Source: Spirosomataceae bacterium | GTDB lineage: Bacteria > Bacteroidota > Bacteroidia > Cytophagales > Spirosomataceae | DNA: 5,197 nt | Direction of reading: 5' to 3' | Assembly (NCBI GenBank): GCA_025455795.1 | Contig: JALOLW010000528.1 | Span: 1-5,197, forward strand | In this document: positions 1-5,197 of the stretch, in pieces | How the letters are laid out: each line of letters opens with the position of its first letter | Numbering within the stretch: the stretch's first letter is position 1 | Notes under the pieces: generated by a model | What the model was told of the DNA's origin: nothing | Databases searched by the model: none | The model's input: the letters and a program-made list of their open reading frames with translations, nothing else | Made by a program: the position numbers and the translations under genes

Positions 1-101
1 CTTGGAAAGGCGCGGAAGTTCCCGTTGGCACGTATTACTATCAGATTTACCTGCGTGAAATCGAATACAAACTCACAGGAAGTCTGAGCGTGATAAGGTG
101 A
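1..101 (+). CDS. 3' end of a T9SS-exported protein: gliding-motility-associated (type B) C-terminal sorting domain
   Basis: Only the last 32 codons are inside the window, read from base 3 and ending at TGA 99-101. The tail starts Trp-Lys-Gly, continues with the block PVGTYYYQIYL, and closes with a Gly-Ser-Leu-Ser-Val-Ile-Arg beta strand directly before the stop. In the family this pattern (W-x-G, then PxGTYYY, then a G-S/Y-V-T-hydrophobic-R end) is the C-terminal sorting domain recognised by the Bacteroidota type IX secretion system, often named gliding-motility-associated C-terminal or CHU_C domain. The protein is therefore probably carried across the outer membrane and released or attached at the cell surface. 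Its passenger region and function lie to the left, outside the window, and cannot be judged. The gene converges on the permease operon. The end looks intact, but the DNA directly after the stop is a fragment of an unrelated gene. Confidence 0.85.
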   Translation, partial: WKGAEVPVGTYYYQIYLREIEYKLTGSLSVIR

Positions 102-249
102 CGAGAGAAACTGGACCGAAGAAGAACTTGACAGTTTTCAACTCAAACACCCTGTCTTGAAACTGCTCACCGTGCGCGAAATGCTGTATTTTATGGTTTA
201 TCACATCGGCCACCACCAAAAAGCGATTGAGAGAATTGTAAGCGCATGA
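97..249 (+). pseudogene. Headless C-terminal remnant of a DinB-family (DinB_2-like) protein
   Basis: An open stretch of 50 codons ends at TGA 247-249. It contains W-T-E-E-E-L, then HPVLKLLTVREMLYF, then VYHIGHHQKAIERI. This matches the usual end of DinB-like four-helix-bundle proteins, where a His-Pro-x-(Leu/Phe)-Gly-x-Leu-Thr-x-Arg-Glu segment precedes the last helix carrying a Tyr-His-x-x-His-His motif; the histidines are commonly metal ligands. Family members are usually about 150-180 residues, so two thirds or more is missing. In this frame TGA and TAA lie immediately upstream (91-96), and no ATG occurs until 181, too late to make the domain. The upstream bases instead encode the T9SS tail in another frame, so the 5' part is lost rather than frameshifted. 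The fragment overlaps the end of the T9SS gene and stops 17 bp from the convergent permease stop codon. It is unlikely to be expressed as a functional protein. Confidence 0.72.
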
Positions 250-266
250 TGTTGGCCACAACTCCC

Positions 267-2684
267 CTACTCCACCTTCAAACTCTTCACGGGGTTCATC
301 AAGGCGGCTTTGAGGGCGTGGTAGCCGATGGTCAGCAGGGCCAAGCCGACCGTCAAACTGATGGCGGCCACAAACACCCAACCACTGATGCTGACCCGAT
401 ATGCGAAATCTTGTAGCCACTGCGCCATGAGGTAATAGCCCACAGGACAGGCAATGACAATCGCAACGCCGATGAGCATCAGAAAATCTTTGCCCAGCAT
501 CGCTACCAAACTCCCCACCGACGCGCCCAACACTTTACGGATGCCGATTTCTTTGGTACGTCGCTGCACGCTGTAAGCCACCAAACCAAACAGGCCCAAG
601 CACGAAATCAAAATAGCCAAGGCCGCAAACAAACCAAATACTCGGTTGAACTGCGTTTCAGCGCGGTATTGGGCGGCAAAGTTTTCATCCAAAAACCAGT
701 AGTTGAACGGCTGGTCGGGATAGATTTTCTCCCAGGCGATTTGTACAGTTTCGAGGGCGGCGGTCATTTGTGATGCCTTGATTTTTAACGAAATATAATT
801 CAAATTCTCGGGAGCAAAGCAGTAATAGAGGGTTGGCTGTGGCGTGGTTTTGAGCGATTCGATGTGAAAATCTTCCACCACCGCTCCGATGGTCATGGTT
901 GCGCCGTTTTCGCTGTTTTCGTAGGCTATCTGCTCACCCACTGCCGCCTGTGCCGATGGGAAACCCAATGATTTTCGCATTTTTTCGTTGATGCTTACCG
1001 TCCGAAAACGCGCGGCACGGTCTTCAAAAAACTGGTGCTTTCCTGCCAACACTTTAACGCCAAACAACCGAAAAAAATCGGCATCGGTCTCTACAAAATA
1101 CGAAGCCCCGCGCACATAGTCAGGTTTACGCACCCAATGCAGCGGGCGATTGGAGCCGCTGATGGTGTTGATGCCCAAGCCTGGCACAACGTTTGAAAAC
1201 GTCAAATCTTCCACGCCCGACAGTTGGGCGCAGGCTGTTTTAAACGCGCCCAACCGCTGCCGTGCGGTGCTGTCGGTAGGCGCGGGGTTGGCTTTGAGCG
1301 TCACGATTTGTCGAAGATTGATGCCGAGGTCGTGGTTTTTGAGGAATTGAAGTTGCTGCGTTACCACAAAAACCCCAATCAGCAGCGCCACTGAACACGC
1401 AAACTGCGTAACCACCAACCCTTTGCGAAACAAACCTGCACTGCCCACGCTCAACGTACCTTTGAGTACCGACACGCTTTGCGTACCCGCCAATTGCAAA
1501 GCAGGATACAGCCCCGTAAGCAACGAAATGACCGCCACTGTTCCTACGCTTACGCCCCAAAAGAGGCCATCAAAACCCAAACTTGGGTCGTTGAGCGGGC
1601 GACCGATAAACGCACCAAACGACTCAATGCCAAGGTGTAAGAACAAAATAGCCGTCCCGAAAGCCAAGAATGAAAGCACAAAACCTTCCATCAAAAACTG
1701 ACGGACAAGCGCGCTACGCCCTGCTCCGAGTGCCTTGCGAACCCCCACTTCTTTGGCGCGTTCGTTGGCCAAGGCCGTGGTGAGATTGACGTAGTTGATG
1801 AACGCAATCACCACAATGAGCAGGGCAATAATGCCCAAAAACTGCACCGTTTGGTAGCTGCCGTTGGGTTCGAGTTCGTAGCTAAGATTAGAATGTAGGT
1901 GAATGTCAGCAAAGGGTTGAATCTCCAACCGAATGCCCTCGCGTTTCAAAAACTGCTCGTTGATTTGGGCCAATCGTTGCCGCACGGCGGCGGGGTTGGC
2001 GTTGGGGGCAAGTTGGAAATAGTTGTAGTCCCAATACGACTCAAAATTGTCTTGGTGACCCGTGGCGTAGCGGGTACTGTATGACAGCAGCATGTCAAAT
2101 TTGAGGTGCGTGTTTTGCGGCGGGTCGGCCACCACGGCGGTCACTTGATACGTGCCAGCCATCATGCCGTTTTTGATGCGAAACGAGCGATTGAGAGCGG
2201 AGCCATTACCAAAAACCCGTTGGGCAGTGCTACTCGTCAGCACGGCGGTATGCGGTGCGTTGAGGCAGGTTTGGGCGTTGCCTTCGAGGAGCGTTTGCGG
2301 AAACATCCGCATAAAGCCTGGGTCGGTGGCGTAGTAGCGTTTTACGTCAAAAGGCTGATTGTTGGCCACGACCACCACTTCGGGCGTGTTGCCGCAGTAA
2401 AGCCGCGCAAAATCCACCACTCCCGCCACGTCTTTTTTGAGGGTAGGCCCCACGGCACTATGGGTGTTGGCATCTTGCATGGTGACGGTTTGGCCGCTGA
2501 GGGTTTGGTTGAACACCCGCCAAATCTGCCCCGCGTGCGGGCTTTGACGGTCATAGGTTTGTTCGTAGCGCACAAACTTAAAGAGCAACAGCGCGGCGGT
2601 CATGCCTACCACCAAGCCACCAAAATTGATGGCCGCAAACACAGGCTGCTTCCGAAACAGGATTTTGAGCGATTGGAGTGTCAT
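267..2684 (-). CDS. FtsX/MacB-like ABC transporter permease, full length (805 aa)
   Basis: This is an inner-membrane permease of the MacB/FtsX class with two repeated modules. Module 1 has a transmembrane helix at about residues 17-37, a periplasmic MacB-like core domain at about 38-280, and an FtsX domain with helices near 281-302, 331-353 and 375-397. Module 2 repeats this: helix about 420-441, periplasmic domain about 442-675, helices near 682-705, 731-753 and 768-788. The cytoplasmic motif between helices is present in both halves: KEVGVRKALGA at about 311-321 and KEIGIRKVLGA at about 711-721. The protein ends with the family tail NPVKSLKVE. The start at 2684 fits because the N-terminus begins directly with the amphipathic Leu-Lys-Ile-Leu-Phe-Arg segment typical of the family. 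In this class, ATP hydrolysis by a separate cytoplasmic subunit moves the periplasmic domains; no such ATPase is encoded in the window and the substrate is unknown. It is the distal gene of a pair and overlaps the upstream stop by 4 bases. Its DNA is clearly richer in G+C than its neighbour's. Confidence 0.93.
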   Translation of the reverse strand: MTLQSLKILFRKQPVFAAINFGGLVVGMTAALLLFKFVRYEQTYDRQSPHAGQIWRVFNQTLSGQTVTMQDANTHSAVGPTLKKDVAGVVDFARLYCGNTPEVVVVANNQPFDVKRYYATDPGFMRMFPQTLLEGNAQTCLNAPHTAVLTSSTAQRVFGNGSALNRSFRIKNGMMAGTYQVTAVVADPPQNTHLKFDMLLSYSTRYATGHQDNFESYWDYNYFQLAPNANPAAVRQRLAQINEQFLKREGIRLEIQPFADIHLHSNLSYELEPNGSYQTVQFLGIIALLIVVIAFINYVNLTTALANERAKEVGVRKALGAGRSALVRQFLMEGFVLSFLAFGTAILFLHLGIESFGAFIGRPLNDPSLGFDGLFWGVSVGTVAVISLLTGLYPALQLAGTQSVSVLKGTLSVGSAGLFRKGLVVTQFACSVALLIGVFVVTQQLQFLKNHDLGINLRQIVTLKANPAPTDSTARQRLGAFKTACAQLSGVEDLTFSNVVPGLGINTISGSNRPLHWVRKPDYVRGASYFVETDADFFRLFGVKVLAGKHQFFEDRAARFRTVSINEKMRKSLGFPSAQAAVGEQIAYENSENGATMTIGAVVEDFHIESLKTTPQPTLYYCFAPENLNYISLKIKASQMTAALETVQIAWEKIYPDQPFNYWFLDENFAAQYRAETQFNRVFGLFAALAILISCLGLFGLVAYSVQRRTKEIGIRKVLGASVGSLVAMLGKDFLMLIGVAIVIACPVGYYLMAQWLQDFAYRVSISGWVFVAAISLTVGLALLTIGYHALKAALMNPVKSLKVE
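2681..2684 (-). promoter_or_regulatory. ATGA stop/start overlap between the two permease genes
   Basis: On the minus strand the four bases read ATGA: the start codon of the distal permease shares bases with the stop codon of the proximal one. Such overlaps normally allow translational coupling by terminating ribosomes. The proximal gene appears to have reached this stop only after a frame-changing deletion; its older stop codon is probably the TAA at 2697-2699, twelve bases before the ATG. No Shine-Dalgarno-like sequence is seen before the ATG, which is normal for Bacteroidota. Confidence 0.7.
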
Positions 2685-5023
2685 GGTATTGCTAATTTAT
2701 TCGGTCTTTTCCACCAGCCGATGTTGATGCGATACGGGAAGTCTGAAAGCCATTTGTCCATGAAATAATAGGCCACAGGACTGGCGAGCAGAATGGCAAT
2801 GCCGACCAAAATCAAAAATTCTTTTGATAAAAGATTGACAATACTCAAAACACTCGCCCCCAGCACTTTTCTGATGCCAATTTCTTTGGTGCGAGATTCG
2901 ACCCTGAAGGTGGCCAAGCCAAAAAGCCCCAGGCAAGCAATGAATATGGCCCAAAACGAAGCTGTCGTAAAAAGCTCTCCGTATTGTTTTTCGCTCAGGT
3001 ATTGCTTGTTGAAATTTTCATCAACGAAGAAATACTCAAACGGATTTCCCGTAAAATATTTTTTGTAGAGACCTTCGAGCGAACTTATCTTTTCAGACAT
3101 TTTATCGGCTGTCAGCCTTACCGTAAAATAGGCACTGTTGTTTTGAGGATAAAAAATCATGGGGTCAATGGCCTGTTGAAGGCTTGTATGATGGTAGTTT
3201 TTCACCACGCCCACAATATCAAGGTAGCGTTCGTCCCATTTGATTTTGGTGTTAAGGGCTTCTTCGGGCGTGAGGTGTAATAGCTCAATGGCACGTTCGT
3301 TGACCAAAACCTTAGAGTTATCGTTCCATTCGACACCGCACTCGGCTGCCGTGAAGTTCCGCCCAGCTTTGAGTTTTATGTTATATGCGCCCAAAAACTT
3401 ATCGCTGATAATGGTAAAGGCAAACGCCTTGTTTTCATCGCCTGTTTTGGATTTTGGAGAAGTAATGCCTTCGGTCATAAAATTATACCAGCCACTTGGC
3501 ACACCGCCACTGGTGCAATAGTCTTTCACAAAACTTTGTTGCGAAATTTCATTCAAGAAACTATTCTTACGATTTTTGAATGTGCTATCTATGCCTACAT
3601 CTGGGCCGCGCACTACCAGCAATTGGTTGATATTCATGCCCAAATCTTTTTGTTGCATGTATCTCAACTGGCTGTAAATCAAAATAGTAAACAAAATCAA
3701 AGCGATAGAAACACTAAATTGCGACACCACCAACGATTTGCGAAGAAAAATGCCTTTGGTCGTTTTGGCGATTTTGCCTTTGAGGGTTTCCACGGGTTTA
3801 TAGTTGGCTAAAACCAAAGCCGTATATGCTCCCGAACCCAACGAACCCACCACCAAGAGGCCGATGCCGTATGTCCAAACGTAGCTACTGCTCAATGATA
3901 GCAGCGAAAGTTGCTTTCCTATCATTTGGTTGAAAAACGGTTGCAACAAAATGATGAGTAAAATGGCGCCCAAAAAGGCCAAGACATTGACCAATAACGA
4001 TTCGCCTAAAAACTGCCCGACCAAGTTGCTTTGCGTAGCACCTATCACTTTCCTAACGCCTACTTCGTTGGCTCTTTTGAGCGCGTTGGCCGTGCTGAGG
4101 TTGATGTAATTGAACCAAGCAATCAACAAAATCAAGAAAGCCACCCCCACAAGCATATAGATGTACCTGATGTTGCCTGTGTGCTGAAGCGTATCTGAAA
4201 ACGAAGCCGCCAAATGAGCTTCACTAAACGGCTGGATTCTGAACACATTGGCATCTTTTTCTTTCTGCAACTCACGGCGCAGGGCTGTAAATTTCTTTTC
4301 AAAAACCTTATAATCAGCACCTTCTTGCAATGTAATGATGGCATTGATAAACTGAGAATCCAAATTGTTGAGATTGGCCCAGCCGTTTCCGTTGAGATTG
4401 GCTTCGTTTTTTAAGGTTTCCAACGAAAAAACGATGTCGTACTTGATGGTAGAATTTTCGCCCATATCGGCATACACGCCTTCGATGGTGTAGGGTGCTT
4501 TTCCAAACTGATTGTAGAGCGAAATGGTCTTACCGATGGGGTTTTCATTGCCGAAATATTTTTGGCTGTATGTTTCCGAAATAAACGCCACATTGGGTTT
4601 ATTGAAGTTGCGAGCATTGCCTGATTGGAGCGGAAAACTGAAGAAATCGAAGAAATTCCCCTCCACATAGCCAATATTCTGTTCTCGAAACGTGATGTTT
4701 TTAGCTTCATTCTTGACGATTCCCTGCGACGTTCCCTGTTCATAGCGACAAAAATCCTTCATTTCGGGCAGCCGTTCTTTGGCCTTGGCCATCCATCCAG
4801 GCTCAATCTGTGACCACGAACCCCCACTTGGGTTTTCGATCATGACGCGGTACATATTGGGCAAATTGGCATGAAACTGATTGACACTTTTTTCTAAACT
4901 CACATACTCAAGTATGAGCAAAAAAGCACAGATACCCATGGCCAAGCCAGCAATATTGATGAAGCTATACACCTTGTTGCGGACAAGATTTCTAAATGCG
5001 ATTTTGAGGTAACTACGTATCAT
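2681..5023 (-). CDS. FtsX/MacB-like ABC transporter permease, C-terminally truncated (780 aa)
   Basis: This is a paralogue of the downstream gene with the same two-module plan. It has an N-terminal amphipathic segment (MIRSYLKIAFRNLVRNK), a helix at about 18-39, a periplasmic core domain at about 40-285, helices near 287-309, 338-360 and 383-405, a second-module helix near 432-452, a second periplasmic domain at about 453-680, and helices near 686-706 and 735-756. The cytoplasmic motifs are NEVGVRKVIGA (about 319-329) and KEIGIRKVLGA (about 713-723). The odd part is the end. After Tyr-Arg-Ile-Asn-Ile-Gly-Trp-Trp (residue 771), where the eighth helix should start, only nine unrelated residues (KRPNKLAIP) follow before the stop. 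The last helix and the NPVKSLK tail, about 33 residues in the paralogue, are missing. The protein may be non-functional or altered. It is the promoter-proximal gene of the pair, with an A-rich leader. No ATPase subunit is nearby, and the DNA is visibly more A+T-rich than the downstream gene. Confidence 0.9.
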   Translation of the reverse strand: MIRSYLKIAFRNLVRNKVYSFINIAGLAMGICAFLLILEYVSLEKSVNQFHANLPNMYRVMIENPSGGSWSQIEPGWMAKAKERLPEMKDFCRYEQGTSQGIVKNEAKNITFREQNIGYVEGNFFDFFSFPLQSGNARNFNKPNVAFISETYSQKYFGNENPIGKTISLYNQFGKAPYTIEGVYADMGENSTIKYDIVFSLETLKNEANLNGNGWANLNNLDSQFINAIITLQEGADYKVFEKKFTALRRELQKEKDANVFRIQPFSEAHLAASFSDTLQHTGNIRYIYMLVGVAFLILLIAWFNYINLSTANALKRANEVGVRKVIGATQSNLVGQFLGESLLVNVLAFLGAILLIILLQPFFNQMIGKQLSLLSLSSSYVWTYGIGLLVVGSLGSGAYTALVLANYKPVETLKGKIAKTTKGIFLRKSLVVSQFSVSIALILFTILIYSQLRYMQQKDLGMNINQLLVVRGPDVGIDSTFKNRKNSFLNEISQQSFVKDYCTSGGVPSGWYNFMTEGITSPKSKTGDENKAFAFTIISDKFLGAYNIKLKAGRNFTAAECGVEWNDNSKVLVNERAIELLHLTPEEALNTKIKWDERYLDIVGVVKNYHHTSLQQAIDPMIFYPQNNSAYFTVRLTADKMSEKISSLEGLYKKYFTGNPFEYFFVDENFNKQYLSEKQYGELFTTASFWAIFIACLGLFGLATFRVESRTKEIGIRKVLGASVLSIVNLLSKEFLILVGIAILLASPVAYYFMDKWLSDFPYRINIGWWKRPNKLAIP
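2697..2708 (-). other. Out-of-frame relic of the lost permease C-terminus (Lys-Thr-Glu-stop)
   Basis: On the minus strand these bases read AAG ACC GAA TAA, that is Lys-Thr-Glu-stop, in a frame different from the one now used by the 780-aa permease. The third permease at the right edge ends in KSLKTE (AAG ACG GAG TAA) and the 805-aa paralogue ends in KSLKVE. The match suggests these bases are the original gene end, left behind when the segment between the Trp-Trp codons (about 2711-2716) and this point was deleted. Only four codons match, so the call rests on their position as much as on identity. Confidence 0.55.
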
Positions 5024-5046
5024 AATTTTGTTTTTTTATTGTTTTG
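5024..5046 (-). promoter_or_regulatory. A-rich leader before the 780-aa permease start
   Basis: On the minus strand the 23 bases before the ATG at 5021-5023 are almost all A, with a run of seven, and there is no purine-rich Shine-Dalgarno motif. Unstructured A-rich leaders are the usual translation-initiation context in Bacteroidota, which supports this start codon. I did not find a convincing Bacteroidota promoter (TTTG about 20 bases before TAnnTTTG) in the 118-base gap, so the promoter is unassigned and read-through from the upstream permease gene is possible. Confidence 0.5.
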
Positions 5047-5067
5047 GAACACGGTTGAACGGACGGG

Positions 5068-5081
5068 GCCGCCCGCGCGGC
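5068..5081. other. GC-rich stem-loop in the intergenic region
   Basis: GCCGC (5068-5072) and GCGGC (5077-5081) can pair around a four-base loop. The self-complementary octamer CCGCGCGG (5073-5080) overlaps it and offers an alternative pairing. The patch stands out as G+C-rich inside an otherwise A+T-rich gap. On neither strand is it followed directly by a T tract, so it is not a typical intrinsic terminator. Confidence 0.4.
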
Positions 5082-5082
5082 A

Positions 5083-5139
5083 CGGAGAACGATACTCAAA
5101 AAAAAACACTTTCTCCGTTCTACGTTAATACGTTCTCCG
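5083..5139. repeat. TTCTCCG / CGGAGAA repeat cluster with a 9-bp inverted repeat
   Basis: CGGAGAACG at 5083-5091 is the exact reverse complement of CGTTCTCCG at 5131-5139, with 39 bases between. A third related copy, TTCTCCG, lies at 5111-5117 in the same orientation as the right arm. The left arm can pair with either copy: 9 bp with a 39-base loop, or 7 bp with a 21-base loop. A run of nine A (T on the minus strand) at 5098-5106 lies in the loop of either pairing. The cluster sits between the stop of the third permease and the start of the 780-aa permease. It could be an operator, a 3'-end structure of the upstream mRNA, or a dispersed intergenic repeat; the sequence alone does not decide. 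Confidence 0.5.
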
Positions 5140-5141
5140 AT

Positions 5142-5197
5142 TTACTCCGTCTTCAAACTCTTCACAGGATTCATCAAAGCGGCTTTGATGGCTTGGT
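5142..5197 (-). CDS. 3' end of a third FtsX/MacB-like permease
   Basis: Seventeen codons and a TAA stop (5142-5144) are visible and read QAIKAALMNPVKSLKTE. This is the conserved C-terminus that follows the last transmembrane helix in this permease family, and it closely parallels the end of the 805-aa protein in this window (HALKAALMNPVKSLKVE). The rest of the gene lies beyond the right edge. It is on the same strand as the other two permeases, 118 bp upstream of the 780-aa gene start, so at least three paralogues stand in tandem. This intact tail is also the best local reference for what the 780-aa permease has lost. Confidence 0.88.
   Translation of the reverse strand, partial: QAIKAALMNPVKSLKTE

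Noticed and set aside
250..266. Bidirectional terminator in the convergent gap
   Set aside because: The 17 bases contain only a partial TTGGCC palindrome and no stem with a T tract.
73..420. Open frame of 115 codons on the minus strand across the left junction
   Set aside because: It overlaps the T9SS tail, the DinB remnant and the permease 3' end in other frames, and the protein has no family features; treated as a chance frame.
2106..2768. Long open frame (220 codons) on the + strand opposite the start of the 805-aa permease
   Set aside because: It lies wholly antisense to a clearly conserved permease and its junction with the next one; the predicted protein is rich in His, Gly and Arg with no recognisable domain, as expected from a shadow of G+C-rich coding DNA.
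2697..2954. Minus-strand frame of 85 codons overlapping the end of the 780-aa permease
   Set aside because: Most of it is an out-of-frame reading of the conserved FtsX region and not a gene; only its last codons (Lys-Thr-Glu-stop) are informative, as a relic of the original permease end.
5083..5139. Intrinsic terminator for the third permease
   Set aside because: The T run of the minus-strand transcript lies inside the loop and not directly after a G+C-rich stem, and the strongest G+C stem (5068-5081) is not followed by T residues.
5085..5141. Bacteroidota-type promoter (TTTG then TAnnTTTG) for the 780-aa permease
   Set aside because: TATCGTTC on the minus strand resembles the -7 element only in part, and no TTTG is found about 20 bases upstream of it.

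Overview
The window looks like chromosomal DNA from a gliding-type Bacteroidota, most likely a Cytophagales or Spirosomaceae-like bacterium; this placement is inference. Three things point there: a type IX secretion (gliding-motility-associated) C-terminal sorting domain at the left edge, large two-module FtsX/MacB-like permeases in tandem, and an A-rich leader with no Shine-Dalgarno motif in front of a start codon.

Layout. Bases 1-101 (+) are the 3' end of a gene for a T9SS-exported surface protein. Fused directly behind its stop, at 97-249 (+), is a headless 50-codon tail of a DinB-family gene, apparently a remnant. A 17-bp convergent gap follows (250-266, no hairpin seen). Bases 267-5023 (-) hold two ABC-type permease genes transcribed right to left: the promoter-proximal one (2681-5023, 780 aa) and the distal one (267-2684, 805 aa), sharing an ATGA stop/start overlap. 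A 118-bp intergenic region (5024-5141) contains TTCTCCG-type direct and inverted repeats, a GC-rich stem, a 9-bp A/T tract and the A-rich leader. At 5142-5197 (-) lies the 3' end of a third permease of the same family, so the window cuts through a tandem array of at least three paralogues.

How the genes work together. The permeases belong to the MacB/FtsX (type VII ABC) class, in which membrane helices pass ATP-driven motion to periplasmic domains. No ATP-binding subunit lies in the window, so the partner ATPase must be elsewhere, and the substrate cannot be read from the sequence.

Most notable observation. The 780-aa permease lacks its last transmembrane helix and conserved C-terminal tail. 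It ends in a short out-of-family sequence, while the expected tail (Lys-Thr-Glu-stop) survives just downstream in another reading frame. This is best explained by an internal deletion of roughly 100 bp, which also created the ATGA overlap with the next gene. With the DinB remnant, that makes two apparent deletion or rearrangement scars in 5.2 kb. I found no convincing new defence system, CRISPR array, RNA gene or insertion sequence.
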